A DNA stretch of 64,000 bases, taken from positions 620,001 through 684,000 of the forward strand of contig NZ_JAAOXM010000002.1 of NCBI RefSeq assembly GCF_011605345.1, read 5' to 3'. The position numbers were made by a program, and so were the translations under genes. The notes under the pieces are model-generated. The model was not told the origin of the DNA, searched no databases, and saw nothing but the letters and a program-made list of their open reading frames with translations. Shown here piece by piece: positions 24,510 to 33,370 of the stretch. Within the stretch, counting starts at the first letter, position 1. Every line of letters starts with the position of its first letter. Source of the stretch: Burkholderia sp. D-99 (GTDB lineage Bacteria > Pseudomonadota > Gammaproteobacteria > Burkholderiales > Burkholderiaceae).

Positions 24510-25856
24510 ATGCACGCTCCGCCCTTTCGCCTTGCCCGCACGGCGGATCTCTCGTCGCCCGGCGGTAATCTGCCTGCGGCAACCGGCACGCGGGTCGACG
24601 CATGCTGCGCGCCGTCGCGCGCGCAACTGACCGAGCTGAAGCGCCGCACGCGCCTGTCCGAGCTCGATGCGAACCTGCACTGCTCGATCATCGGCACCTG
24701 CCTGACCACGCACGAACTACGCAGGCTCGTGCCGAAATTCACCGACCTCGACCGCCAGCACGCAACCGACCTCGACATCCATCACGCTGCCGTCGAGCTC
24801 GCGATCGACGGCACGGCCGGCGCCAAGGCATTGCACAAGGCGCTCGACGAGCGTTACGCCGGCGCGATCCGCGCATTCGACAGCGCACAGGACGCGGATG
24901 ACCTCCTCGCGCGCTGGAAGGAAGCGCTGAAGAGCGGCGACATCCCGCCGGCCTACTGGGCGCTGATGACGCATCCGCGCACGACGATGGTCGTGCGCCA
25001 GGCTGCGTTCGGCGACCTGCACATGCTGTCGCACCTGGTCGGCGCGGCCAATCGCGCCGATATCCGTCGGCTGGTCGCGCTGGAAGAGGAGAATGCGGCG
25101 CTGCACGCGAAGATCGACCGGCAGCAGGCGCGCCTGCAAGAAATGAGCGCGCAGCGCGACGCGGCGCTGCAGGAACGGGATGCCCTCGCCGCGCGCCAGA
25201 ACGCGCAGCCGCTGGCGGCTGAAAGCGTCTTGCGCGACGAAGTCCACGAACTGCGCGAAGCGCTGGCCGTGCGCGACGAACGACTCGCACTGCACACGAG
25301 CCGCCGCGAGGCGGCCGAGCAGCGGATCGCCGCGGAACAGGCGAGCGCCCGCGCGATGCGCGCGCGGCTCGACGACCTGATGGCGATGGTGAAGACGCTG
25401 CGCGCCGAAGCGAGCGCGATCGAACAGGCGGTGCAGGCGTCGGCGGACGATCCTGCCGAACACGCGGCCGATCCGCTGTCGATCCTTCAGGGCATGCGTC
25501 TGGTGTACGTCGGCGGGCGCCCGGGCTCGAACCGCGCGATCAGGCGGATCGTCGAAGCGGCGGGCGGTGACGTGACGCTGCACGACGGCGGCATCGAGGA
25601 TCGCAAGGGCCTGCTGGCCGCTGCGCTACCGGGCGCGCACATGGTCGTGTTCCCGGTCGACTGTATCGACCACGATTCGATGAACCTGCTCAAGCGCATC
25701 TGCGAACGCCACCACATCGCGTACTACCCGCTGCGGACTGCCAGCGTCGCCAGCTTCGTCGAACTGATCGGGCGGCTCGATGCGCAGGCACGCGATGTCA
25801 TGGCGCCGGATGCCGCCGCGGGCGGCACGCCGCGCTTCTGCCTGCGGCACGGCTAG
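24510..25856 (+). CDS. DUF2325 coiled-coil protein
   Basis: A 448-residue protein in three parts. Residues 30-175 are an uncharacterised helical region (LHCSIIGTCLTTHELRRLVPKF). Residues 185-320 are a long coiled coil (LVALEEENAALHAKIDRQQARLQEM and following heptads). The last 110 residues are a DUF2325 domain, with MRLVYVGGRPGSNRAIRRIVEAAGGDVTLHDGGIED and the conserved DCIDHDSMNLLKRIC. DUF2325 domains have no established activity. AGAGGTCAAC precedes the ATG. The ModE-like box upstream and the ModE-type gene nearby suggest a link to molybdenum or a similar oxyanion (inferred). Confidence 0.78.
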   Translation: MHAPPFRLARTADLSSPGGNLPAATGTRVDACCAPSRAQLTELKRRTRLSELDANLHCSIIGTCLTTHELRRLVPKFTDLDRQHATDLDIHHAAVELAIDGTAGAKALHKALDERYAGAIRAFDSAQDADDLLARWKEALKSGDIPPAYWALMTHPRTTMVVRQAAFGDLHMLSHLVGAANRADIRRLVALEEENAALHAKIDRQQARLQEMSAQRDAALQERDALAARQNAQPLAAESVLRDEVHELREALAVRDERLALHTSRREAAEQRIAAEQASARAMRARLDDLMAMVKTLRAEASAIEQAVQASADDPAEHAADPLSILQGMRLVYVGGRPGSNRAIRRIVEAAGGDVTLHDGGIEDRKGLLAAALPGAHMVVFPVDCIDHDSMNLLKRICERHHIAYYPLRTASVASFVELIGRLDAQARDVMAPDAAAGGTPRFCLRHG

Positions 25857-25964
25857 GGCCCAATTCGCTTCGACGCGTTCTTTACGCACGGCCCTTCAGC
25901 AGGCCAGTGCAAGCCCGTCGTCAGCAAGAGCAGGCCACGGGCAAGCGTTCGCGCAGCCCCCCTT

Positions 25965-26330
25965 TCAGCGCCGCACCATTTTCGTCAGCGCGGCGATTTC
26001 GTCGGCGCACGCCGCGTAGGCACGCGCCTCGATCCCGCGATAGAGACGGATGATCTCCTCGCCGACCGGCGTGAGCACGCTGCCGCCGCCGCTCTGCCCG
26101 CCATGCTCGGACACCGTCGCCGGCGATTTCAGCGAGCGGTTCAGTTCGTCCATCAGCAACCACGCACGCCGGTACGACATCTTCAGGCTGCGCGCCGCCG
26201 CCGAAATCGAACCGTGCTCGCGCACGGCTTCGAGCAGCGCGACCTTGCCCGGGCCGAGCGCGATCGTGTCGGCCTGCTGGATCCGCATCCTGAACCGCAC
26301 CTCAGGCTTGGGGTGTGCCGGTGTCTTCAT
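25965..26330 (-). CDS. Lone ModE-type winged-helix DNA-binding protein
   Basis: A 121-residue protein equal to the N-terminal DNA-binding domain of ModE: ALGPGKVALLEAVREHGSISAAARSLKMSYRRAWLLMDELNRSL, then a Gly/Ser-rich wing (SEHGGQSGGGSVLTPVGEEIIRLYRGIE). The molybdate-binding TOBE/Mop half is absent and there is no frameshift, so it is a natural single-domain form. AGGACAAC precedes the ATG at 26328-26330. It lies downstream of the molybdopterin-fold gene on the same strand. ModE-like palindromes at 23771 and 24434 are likely targets. Confidence 0.85.
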   Translation of the reverse strand: MKTPAHPKPEVRFRMRIQQADTIALGPGKVALLEAVREHGSISAAARSLKMSYRRAWLLMDELNRSLKSPATVSEHGGQSGGGSVLTPVGEEIIRLYRGIEARAYAACADEIAALTKMVRR

Positions 26331-26408
26331 GTTGTCCTGCCCTTTGAACGATGCGGGCAAGCATACACGATGGCCGGTCCGACGCATGCCGGCCGCCTGC
26401 GCGCCCGT

Positions 26409-26909
26409 TCAAACCTCGAGCACGCGCGCGACGATGCCGGCCAGCCGCTTCACGTGGCGCGGCGCGGGCAGGAGGTCGGCGCCGGAGAACAACAGCGGCG
26501 CGCCGTCGTCGATCGACAGCGGCGCGTCGCCGCATTCGAACGCGACGATCACGTGTTCGCCGATGGGCGTATTGAACAGTTCATGCCAGGAAAACGTGAC
26601 CGCGTAGCCGTCGTGCGCATGTGCGATGAACACCATGCGCTTGAAGTCGCCCGGTGCGTCGTTGCGCAGCCCGGCCGCGTCGAGCAGGTCCTTCAGCCGC
26701 GCGCCGCGATACGGCGCGACCGAGCGGATGAAGCGGTTCGTCGTGAAGCAGCGCAGGTCGAACGGCTCGGCCGTCGCGCTCGCATGCCGGCGCAGATCAT
26801 CGAGCGTCACCGTCATCGGCCGCACGAATGCGCCCGTCAGCGCGATCGAGCCTGCCGCCGCCTGATGCTCCTGTTGCGCCGAAGGCGCCGCCGTCCCTGC
26901 CATCTCCAT
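26409..26909 (-). CDS. Small molybdopterin-binding-fold protein
   Basis: A 166-residue protein with the sulfite-oxidase/YedY-type molybdopterin fold in reduced form: VRPMTVTLDDLRRHASATAEPFDLRCFTTNRFIRSVAPYRGARLKDLLDAAGL, then a Gly/Ala-rich end (RHVKRLAGIVARVLEV). The Cys in DLRCFTTN sits near the place of the family's molybdenum-ligating Cys. No Tat signal or haem domain is present. Its role may be binding rather than catalysis. GGAGGCGGGCG precedes the ATG at 26907-26909. The lone ModE gene follows 78 bp downstream, so the two are probably one transcript. Confidence 0.75.
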   Translation of the reverse strand: MEMAGTAAPSAQQEHQAAAGSIALTGAFVRPMTVTLDDLRRHASATAEPFDLRCFTTNRFIRSVAPYRGARLKDLLDAAGLRNDAPGDFKRMVFIAHAHDGYAVTFSWHELFNTPIGEHVIVAFECGDAPLSIDDGAPLLFSGADLLPAPRHVKRLAGIVARVLEV

Positions 26910-26955
26910 CGCCCGCCTCCATGACGGCCCGCCGGTGGGCGTGCCTGCGCTGTAT

Positions 26956-26974
26956 CGGCGGATATATTACGCCG
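26956..26974. promoter_or_regulatory. Dyad upstream of the molybdopterin-fold gene
   Basis: CGGCG-GATATATTA-CGCCG lies about 47 bp before the start codon. The centre shares GATATATT with the ModE-like boxes, but the arms differ, so it may be a diverged site or another operator. Confidence 0.35.
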
Positions 26975-27049
26975 GGAAAAGCCTGGCCGGCAGAATGCGC
27001 GCCGCATGGGCGGCATAACGGCGGCCGATCGTGCCCCCGCCGCCCGGCG

Positions 27050-27817
27050 CTACGCCAGCACGATGTTCTTGATGGCTTTCTTCAGGCTCTTGAAGCTGTC
27101 GACCGATTCCGCCTTGGCGTCCGTCACCAGTGCGCCGATCCGCGCCGGCTCGCAGAAGCTGATCCGGCTGTTCGTGCCGAGCTTGCTGAAATCGGCCAGG
27201 ATCGCGACGTCCGCCGCGTTGCTCACCATCGCGCGCGCCACTTCGGTTTCCATCCGGTCGTAGTTGGTCGCGCCGCGGACGGCATCGACGCCCACCGGCG
27301 ACAGCAGCGCGAGGTCGGCGCGATAGCGGAAGATTTCGGCGACCGTGCCGTCGCCGACGGTCGCGGCCGCGCGGCTGCCGATCATCCCGCCGAGCAGGAT
27401 CGTCTCGTTCCTCGCCTGCCCCGGATCGCCCGACCGCATCTTCAGCGCGACGTCGATCGAGTTCGTGACGATCGTGAGGCCCGACAGCTTCGCCAGTTCT
27501 TCGGCCAGCAGTGTCGTGGTCGTGCCCGCGTCGATGAACAGCGTCTGCGAGCCCGTGACCAGCCTGGCCGCCGCCCGGGCGATCGCCAGCTTCGCCTTCA
27601 CGTGGGTCTGCGCGCGCTCGGCGATCGGCGCTTCGTCGCCCACCTGCACCGCGCCCCCGTGCACGCGCTTCAGTTCACCGAGCGCTTCGAGATCGACGAG
27701 ATCGCGACGCACGGTTTCCCGCGACACGTTCAGGTCGGCCATGATCCGGTCGGTGGAAACGCGCTGCATCTTCGATAACAGAAGCCGGATCCTCTGGTAT
27801 CGCTCTTCTTGCCACAT
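27050..27817 (-). CDS. DeoR-family transcriptional regulator
   Basis: A 255-residue DeoR/GlpR-type repressor. The N-terminal helix-turn-helix is RYQRIRLLLSKMQRVSTDRIMADLNVSRETVRRDLVDLEALGELKRVHGGAV. The DeoR sensor domain follows with FIDAGTTTTLLAEEL (phosphosugar-binding loop), VTNSIDVALKM and LLGGMI. Such proteins usually respond to a phosphorylated sugar or polyol. It begins 43 bp after MgtC on the same strand, so both may be transcribed together. No sugar operon adjoins, so the target is unknown. Confidence 0.9.
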   Translation of the reverse strand: MWQEERYQRIRLLLSKMQRVSTDRIMADLNVSRETVRRDLVDLEALGELKRVHGGAVQVGDEAPIAERAQTHVKAKLAIARAAARLVTGSQTLFIDAGTTTTLLAEELAKLSGLTIVTNSIDVALKMRSGDPGQARNETILLGGMIGSRAAATVGDGTVAEIFRYRADLALLSPVGVDAVRGATNYDRMETEVARAMVSNAADVAILADFSKLGTNSRISFCEPARIGALVTDAKAESVDSFKSLKKAIKNIVLA

Positions 27818-27860
27818 GGAATGTCCTCGGAGTGAACGTCAATATTATTCGAACGACGAA

Positions 27861-28541
27861 CTACGCAGCGCTCTCCTCCATCTTTTTGACGCCGACGAGG
27901 GTCTGCAGGGATTGACGCACCGCCTGGACCTCGCTGCTCGTCATCTTTGAAAACACCACGTGGATGCGGTCGTCGTCCGGCGCGGCATCGTCCTGTTCGA
28001 TGATGAACTGGACGATGCGCGCCTGGTCGATGCCGGGCATCGCCTGCAGCGACGTCAGCTTCACAGCGCCGCGGCTCGCGAGGATGCGCACGCCCCAGCG
28101 CTGCCGTGCGGCGAAGAAACGCTTCTCGATCGGCTTCAGGCCGGCCAGGATCGCGAGCACGATCGCCGTCGCGGCAATCGCGGCCACGTACATGCCGCCG
28201 CCCACCGCCAACCCGACCGCCGCCACGACCCACAGGCTCGCCGCGGTCGTCAGGCCGCGGATGATCTCGCCGCGCAGCATGATCGAACCGGCGCCGAGGA
28301 AGCCGATGCCCGACACCACCTGCGCGGCGACGCGCGACGGGTCCAGCGACACGTTCTTCGCGTTCTGGATATCCGCGAAGCCGAACGCCGACACGACCAT
28401 CACAAGCGCGGCGCCCACGGCCACCAGCATGTGGGTGCGCAATCCCGCCGCCCACGACAGGCGTTCGCGCTCGATGCCCACGATGCTGCCGAGCAATGCC
28501 GCCAGCAACAGGCGGGACACGATTTCCAGCTGACTGATCAT
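27861..28541 (-). CDS. MgtC/SapB-family membrane protein
   Basis: A 226-residue inner-membrane protein. Five hydrophobic helices fill the first 145 residues, with the family motifs LLGSIVGIERERLSWAAGLRTHMLVAVGAAL and VSGIGFLGAGSIMLRGEIIRGLTTAASLW. The C-terminal 80 residues form a soluble, ACT-like domain. MgtC proteins support growth in low magnesium and survival in macrophages, in part by acting on the ATP synthase. AAGGAGA precedes the ATG at 28539-28541. The DeoR regulator follows. Confidence 0.9.
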   Translation of the reverse strand: MISQLEIVSRLLLAALLGSIVGIERERLSWAAGLRTHMLVAVGAALVMVVSAFGFADIQNAKNVSLDPSRVAAQVVSGIGFLGAGSIMLRGEIIRGLTTAASLWVVAAVGLAVGGGMYVAAIAATAIVLAILAGLKPIEKRFFAARQRWGVRILASRGAVKLTSLQAMPGIDQARIVQFIIEQDDAAPDDDRIHVVFSKMTSSEVQAVRQSLQTLVGVKKMEESAA

Positions 28542-28809
28542 TCGAGGTCTCCTTGCTATGCCTGGTCCACCTGATGAAGCGCGGCCCGCACGGGCCACCA
28601 CCCGATTCTTCCTGCCTTCATCCGCCGGAAACCGCATCCGGCTTCCGGCGAGTTGTATTTTTGTGCGATCTTGCGATTTTGTGCGTTCTAATATACGGTA
28701 CGAAAAACTACAAAGCCAGACCCAAGTTCGTTTGTTTCATCCGATCAGCACGATCAATCGTCAGACCATTCAGGCAACACGATCCGGAACACTTGCTTAG
28801 GAGACCCAC

Positions 28810-29754
28810 ATGATGAAGAAGGCATGGATGCTGGCAGCAACGCTGCTGGCGGCGCTGGCGACGGCCCCCGCTCACGCATCGGAAGGCGACGTCTGTAAAA
28901 AGGTGACGCTCGGCGATGTCGGCTGGAGCGACATCGCGGCCACCACCGGCGTCGCGATGATGCTGCTCGACGGGCTCGGCTACGAGGCGACCAAGACGAT
29001 CGCGTCGCCGCCGATCGTGCTGGCCGGCGTGAAGAAGGCGCAGATCGACGCGTTCCTCGGCTACTGGGATCCGAGCATGACGCCGACGGTGAAGCCGTTC
29101 GTGGACGCCGGCGCCGTGCATCAATTACCGCAGCCCAACCTGGTCGGCGCGCGCTACACGCTGGCCGTGCCGCAATACGTGTCGGACAAGGGGCTCAAGA
29201 GCTTCGCCGATATCGCCAGATTCCGCGACCAGCTCGACGGCAAGATCTACGGGATCGGCGCCGGCAACAACGGCAACGCGCTGATCCAGCGGATGATCGA
29301 CAGGAACGAGTTCGGGCTCGGCGGCTTCAAGCTGGTCGAATCGAGCGAGGCCGGGATGCTCGTACAGGTGACGCGCGCCGTGCAGGAGCACCGGATGATC
29401 GTGTTCCTGGCGTGGGAGCCGCATCCGATGAACATCAACTACAAGATCGCCTATCTCGACGGCGGCGACACCGTGTTCGGCCCGAACTACGGCTCGGCGA
29501 AGGTCTACACGCTCGTCACGCCCGGCTATCTCGAACGCTGCCCGAACGTCGGCCGGCTGCTGACCAACCTGAAGTTCACGACTGACGAAGAGAACCAGCT
29601 GATGGTGCCGATCATGAATCACGCGGACCCGGTCGCGGTTGCCAGGGAATGGGCGAAGAAGCATCCCGGCGAGCTGTCGAAGTGGCTCGACGGCGTGACG
29701 ACCATCGATGGAAAGAACGCGAAAGACGCGATCGAGAAGCTGATCGGCGCGTAA
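28810..29754 (+). CDS. Choline/betaine-type ABC substrate-binding protein
   Basis: A 314-residue periplasmic binding protein of the glycine-betaine/choline (OpuAC/ChoX) type. A signal peptide ends near residue 23 (APAHA-SEG). Ligand-box features include GDVGWSDIAATTGVAMMLLDGLGYE, DAFLGYWDPSMTPTVKPF and VFLAWEPHPMN, whose aromatic residues cage quaternary ammonium groups. GGAG lies 6 nt before the first of two ATGs. No permease or ATPase gene is beside it. A HAD phosphatase and phospholipase C follow on the same strand, which supports choline as ligand. Confidence 0.87.
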   Translation: MMKKAWMLAATLLAALATAPAHASEGDVCKKVTLGDVGWSDIAATTGVAMMLLDGLGYEATKTIASPPIVLAGVKKAQIDAFLGYWDPSMTPTVKPFVDAGAVHQLPQPNLVGARYTLAVPQYVSDKGLKSFADIARFRDQLDGKIYGIGAGNNGNALIQRMIDRNEFGLGGFKLVESSEAGMLVQVTRAVQEHRMIVFLAWEPHPMNINYKIAYLDGGDTVFGPNYGSAKVYTLVTPGYLERCPNVGRLLTNLKFTTDEENQLMVPIMNHADPVAVAREWAKKHPGELSKWLDGVTTIDGKNAKDAIEKLIGA

Positions 29755-29777
29755 GCCCGCAAGACAAGGAACCCCGC

Positions 29778-30458
29778 ATGTACAAGAATCTCGCGCTGTT
29801 CGATCTCGACCACACGCTGCTGCCGCTCGACAGCGACCAGGCCTGGGCCCGCTTCATCTCGCGGGTCGGCTGGCGCGAGGACGACGCGCACGCCGCGCTG
29901 ATCGACGAGCACTACGGTCATTACGCGGCCGGCACGCTCGACATGAACGCGTATCTCGCGGTGACGCTCGCACCGCTCACCCGCTATCCGCGCGAGGTGC
30001 TCGAACGCTGGCATGCGCGGTTCATGGACGAAGTGATCCGTCCGGCGATTACGCCGCAAGCGCGCGAACTGGTCGACCGGCATCGCGAAAACGGCGATCT
30101 CTGCTGCATCGTGACGGCGACCAACGTGTTCGTCACGCGGCCGATCGCGGCCGAATTCGGCATAGAGCACCTGCTCGGTATCGAACTCGATACCGACGAC
30201 GGCACGCCGGGCGGCGCGTTTACCGGGCGCAGCACCGGCGTGCCGAGCTTCCGCGAAGGGAAGATCGTGCGCACGACCGCATGGCTGGAGTCGCTCGGCT
30301 ACGCTCCGGTCGATTTCGAACGCACCTACTTCTACAGCGATTCGATCAACGACGTGCCGCTGCTGGACTACGTCACACATCCGGTCGCAACCAATCCCGA
30401 CTCGAAGCTGTTGCAAGTGGCAGGCACGCGCGGGTGGCCTGTCATGAAGTTGTTCTGA
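29778..30458 (+). CDS. HAD-IB phosphatase, possibly for phosphocholine
   Basis: A 226-residue haloacid-dehalogenase-superfamily phosphatase of the SerB-like IB type. Motif I is LFDLDHTLLPLDSD with catalytic D9 and D11. Motif II is IVTATNVFVT, and motif IV is YFYSDSINDVPLLDYV. There is no signal peptide. It begins 24 bp after the choline-type binding protein and precedes phospholipase C, which releases phosphocholine. Dephosphorylation of phosphocholine to choline is the simplest role, but phosphoserine or another small phosphoester cannot be excluded. Confidence 0.83.
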   Translation: MYKNLALFDLDHTLLPLDSDQAWARFISRVGWREDDAHAALIDEHYGHYAAGTLDMNAYLAVTLAPLTRYPREVLERWHARFMDEVIRPAITPQARELVDRHRENGDLCCIVTATNVFVTRPIAAEFGIEHLLGIELDTDDGTPGGAFTGRSTGVPSFREGKIVRTTAWLESLGYAPVDFERTYFYSDSINDVPLLDYVTHPVATNPDSKLLQVAGTRGWPVMKLF

Positions 30459-30503
30459 TTCGGGCGATATTCTCTGCTGTCCATTTTCATGTCTGGAGGG
30501 GTA

Positions 30504-30764
30504 ATGAAATACGGAGCACGCAGCAACAATCTCGATCGTTCAGGAATCCGATTCGAATCGGATAGAAAGCATGTCGTCAGGTCGCGCCCGCCGGAAAGCC
30601 GTTTTCCGCACTGGCGCGGCGTTTTCATGATCGCACTGATGTGCACGCTGGCCGCTTGCGGCGATGGCGACTCGGGCACCGCGGCCAACGTGGCGGCCGC
30701 GCGCGCGGCCGCACCGGGTTCGGCGTCCACGCCCGTCCTGCACTGCGCGAGCGCGTGCCACTGA
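30504..30764 (+). CDS. Possible small lipoprotein overlapping the phospholipase start
   Basis: An 86-residue reading frame with a good GGAGGGGTA box 5 nt before its ATG. A hydrophobic run ending in a lipobox is visible (MIALMCTLAACGDGDSG, residues 42-58), but it is preceded by 41 polar, Arg-rich residues, long for a signal peptide; an inner ATG at 30627 would give a 45-residue lipoprotein. Its stop overlaps the likely GTG start of phospholipase C. It may be a real small lipoprotein, a leader peptide for translational coupling, or chance. Confidence 0.45.
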   Translation: MKYGARSNNLDRSGIRFESDRKHVVRSRPPESRFPHWRGVFMIALMCTLAACGDGDSGTAANVAAARAAAPGSASTPVLHCASACH

Positions 30765-33259
30765 CCGACTCAGGCCCCAGGGCCAGCCATCCACGACAGA
30801 GAGCGATCATTCAAAACAAACCCACAACACGACGCCAGTTCCTCGCCGATGCATTGAAGCTCGCCGGTGCGACCGCGATCACGGGCATGCTGCCCGAAAG
30901 CATCGCGCGCGCCCAGGCCATTCCGGCGGCCACCGTGACCGGCACGATCCAGGACGTGAAGCACGTCGTGATCCTGATGCAGGAAAACCGCTCGTTCGAC
31001 CACTACCTCGGCACGCTCGGCGGCGCCCGCGGCTTCGGCGATCCGCGGCCGGTGGTGATTTCGAGCGGGTATCCGGTGTGGCGCCAGCCCTGGCTGTTGT
31101 CCTACGTGTTTCCGTTCAACCCGTCCCCGCCCTCCGGCATGGCGAACGGCGACACCTACTACGGCGACCTGGACCACAGCTGGACCGGCACGCACAGCGC
31201 CTGGAACAACGGCCGCTACGACAACTGGGCCGACGCGAAGACCAGCGGCACGATGTACTACTTCACGCAGAAAGACATCCCGTTCTACTACGCACTGGCG
31301 AGCGCCTTCACGGTGTGCGACGACTACCACTGCTCGATGCTCGGCCCGACCGACCCGAACCGGCTGTATCTGTGGACCGGGTGCTGCGGCAACGTGCCGG
31401 GCTATTCGCCGTACACGGACAACACGATGACCGGCACCGGCTGGACGACCTTGCCGGAACGGCTGAACGCGGCCGGCGTCACGTGGAAGTTCTACCAGGA
31501 CAAAGGCAACGGCCTGGATGCCGGCCACGCGTACGGCAATTCCAACAGCGCCGGCAGCACGCTCTGGTGGAACGGGAACTACGGCGACAACATCGTTCTC
31601 AACTTCAAGCAGTACCAGAACCTCGGCGCCAACGATCCGCTGGCGCCCGCGATCAACGGCACGCAGATCGACCCGAGCGGCGGCGGCAAGGAATACGACA
31701 CGAACCTGTTCAGCCAGCTGCAGGCCGACGTCGCGAACGACACCTTGCCGCAAGTGTCGTGGATTGCCGCGCCTTACGCGTACTGCGAGCATCCGTCGTG
31801 GGCCGCGAGCGGCGGCGAATGGTACGTGAGCAACGTGCTGAATGCGCTGACCTCGAATCCGAAGGTCTGGGCGAGCACCGTCCTGCTCGTGATGTACGAC
31901 GAGAACGACGGCCTGTTCGATCACGTCCCGCCCGCCGTCCCGGCCAGCTCCGCGGCCGGCACCGGCCAGTCGACCGTCTCGACGGCCGCGGAATTCGTCG
32001 CCAGCAGCGGCAGCGCATCGGATGGTTCGGCCAGCGGCGACGTGCCGATCGGGCTCGGGCCGCGCGTGCCGATGTTCGTGATCTCGCCGTGGTCGAAGGG
32101 CGGCAAGGTGAATTCGCAGGTGTTCGATCACACGTCGGTGGTCCGCTTCCTGGAGGCGCGCTTCGGGTTTCAGGAAACCAATATCTCGCCGTGGCGGCGC
32201 GCGGTCTGCGGCGACCTGACGTCGGCCTTCGATTTCTCGAACGCCGACCAGACCGTTCCCGCGATCCAGCCGCCGGCGAGCAACATGAACCCGAACGGCC
32301 CGGCCGTCCTGATCCCCTACCCGACCACCACCGCGGTGCCGGCGCAGACGGCCGGCCGCAGCACCGCCTGCCGCCTGCCCTACGAGTTCTTCGTGCAAGG
32401 CAAGGTCAACCGCGCCGGCAACGCGCTGTCGCTGACGATGACCAACACCGGCACCGCCGGCGTACACCTGCAGGCGTGGGTCGACGGCACGGGCACGATC
32501 CCCCGGCATTACACGATCGCGGCCGGCGCGAGCCCGTGCGCGAACCTGTCGGATTCGCTCGCGCTGAATGCCGGCGGCAGCTACGACTATTCCGTCTACG
32601 GCCCGAACGGCTTCCTGCAGACGTTCCGCGGCAGCGTCGGTTCGTCCGGCAACAGGGGATCGACCGCCGAAATCAGCCTGTGCTACGACGTGGCCAACGG
32701 CAACGTGCAGATCACGCTCGACAACTCCGCCGGCGCCGGCGCGACGACGTTCCAGCTCACCGACAACGCATACGGAATGAACACGCGGCAGTCGGTCACC
32801 GTCGCCGCCGGCGCGACGCAAGCCGTCACGTGGTACGGCGACGGCGGCTGGTACGACGCCAGCATCCGCGATGCGAACGATCCGAACTTCCTGCGCCGGG
32901 TGGCCGGCTGCGTGCAGACGCAATCCGGCCTCCTGCTCACGGATTCGGCGATCGGCAATACCGGCAAGAAGTTCGTCGCGTCGCTCGCTTCGCAGGGCTC
33001 GACGTTCGGCACGCTGCGGTTCGACTACGTCGCGCCGCCGTGGAGCCACAGCCCGAAGAACTGGGTGGGCATCTTTGCGCATGGCGCGCAGCCGACCAAG
33101 GGCAGCTACAAGTCGTGGGCGTACCTGCCGAAGAGCACCGGCTCGCTGCTGTTCTCGTCCACGGCCAACAGCACGCTGGCGTCGGGGCAGTACGACGCGT
33201 GGTATCTGTTCGACGACGGCTACACGCCGCTCGCGGGCCCCGTCACGATCAACATCTGA
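30755..33259 (+). CDS. Phospholipase C, phosphocholine-specific, Tat-exported
   Basis: About 834 residues. A twin-arginine signal is plain: TTRRQFLADALKLAGATAITG ending near ARAQA. The phosphoesterase domain starts with TIQDVKHVVILMQENRSFDHYLGTLGGARGFGD and includes VCDDYHCSMLGPTDPNR and MYDENDGLFDHVPP. Two DUF756-type beta domains follow (about residues 550-830), as in Burkholderia and Pseudomonas PlcN/PlcH. It cleaves phosphatidylcholine to diacylglycerol and phosphocholine. No ATG precedes the Tat signal in frame, so I used the GTG at 30755. The true start is uncertain. Confidence 0.88.
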   Translation: MPLTDSGPRASHPRQRAIIQNKPTTRRQFLADALKLAGATAITGMLPESIARAQAIPAATVTGTIQDVKHVVILMQENRSFDHYLGTLGGARGFGDPRPVVISSGYPVWRQPWLLSYVFPFNPSPPSGMANGDTYYGDLDHSWTGTHSAWNNGRYDNWADAKTSGTMYYFTQKDIPFYYALASAFTVCDDYHCSMLGPTDPNRLYLWTGCCGNVPGYSPYTDNTMTGTGWTTLPERLNAAGVTWKFYQDKGNGLDAGHAYGNSNSAGSTLWWNGNYGDNIVLNFKQYQNLGANDPLAPAINGTQIDPSGGGKEYDTNLFSQLQADVANDTLPQVSWIAAPYAYCEHPSWAASGGEWYVSNVLNALTSNPKVWASTVLLVMYDENDGLFDHVPPAVPASSAAGTGQSTVSTAAEFVASSGSASDGSASGDVPIGLGPRVPMFVISPWSKGGKVNSQVFDHTSVVRFLEARFGFQETNISPWRRAVCGDLTSAFDFSNADQTVPAIQPPASNMNPNGPAVLIPYPTTTAVPAQTAGRSTACRLPYEFFVQGKVNRAGNALSLTMTNTGTAGVHLQAWVDGTGTIPRHYTIAAGASPCANLSDSLALNAGGSYDYSVYGPNGFLQTFRGSVGSSGNRGSTAEISLCYDVANGNVQITLDNSAGAGATTFQLTDNAYGMNTRQSVTVAAGATQAVTWYGDGGWYDASIRDANDPNFLRRVAGCVQTQSGLLLTDSAIGNTGKKFVASLASQGSTFGTLRFDYVAPPWSHSPKNWVGIFAHGAQPTKGSYKSWAYLPKSTGSLLFSSTANSTLASGQYDAWYLFDDGYTPLAGPVTINI

Positions 33260-33302
33260 CGGCAGGGCCAGACCGCGCCGGCCGCCTGTATGGGGCCGGC
33301 AC

Positions 33303-33339
33303 GCATTCGGGCGCGACGTGCCACGTTGCGCCCGAATGC
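33303..33339. terminator. Long near-perfect hairpin between convergent genes
   Basis: An 18-bp stem with one G-T wobble (GCATTCGGGCGCGACGTG / CACGTTGCGCCCGAATGC) and almost no loop lies between the convergent phospholipase C and M24 peptidase genes. It lacks a T tract but probably acts as a bidirectional terminator or cruciform. Confidence 0.65.
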
Positions 33340-33370
33340 ATTTCCAGCCGCGCTACACGCGCGACAGACG

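Noticed and set aside
30770-33082. 770-codon minus-strand frame opposite phospholipase C
   Set aside because: Antisense to a clear phosphocholine phospholipase C; no domain signals.
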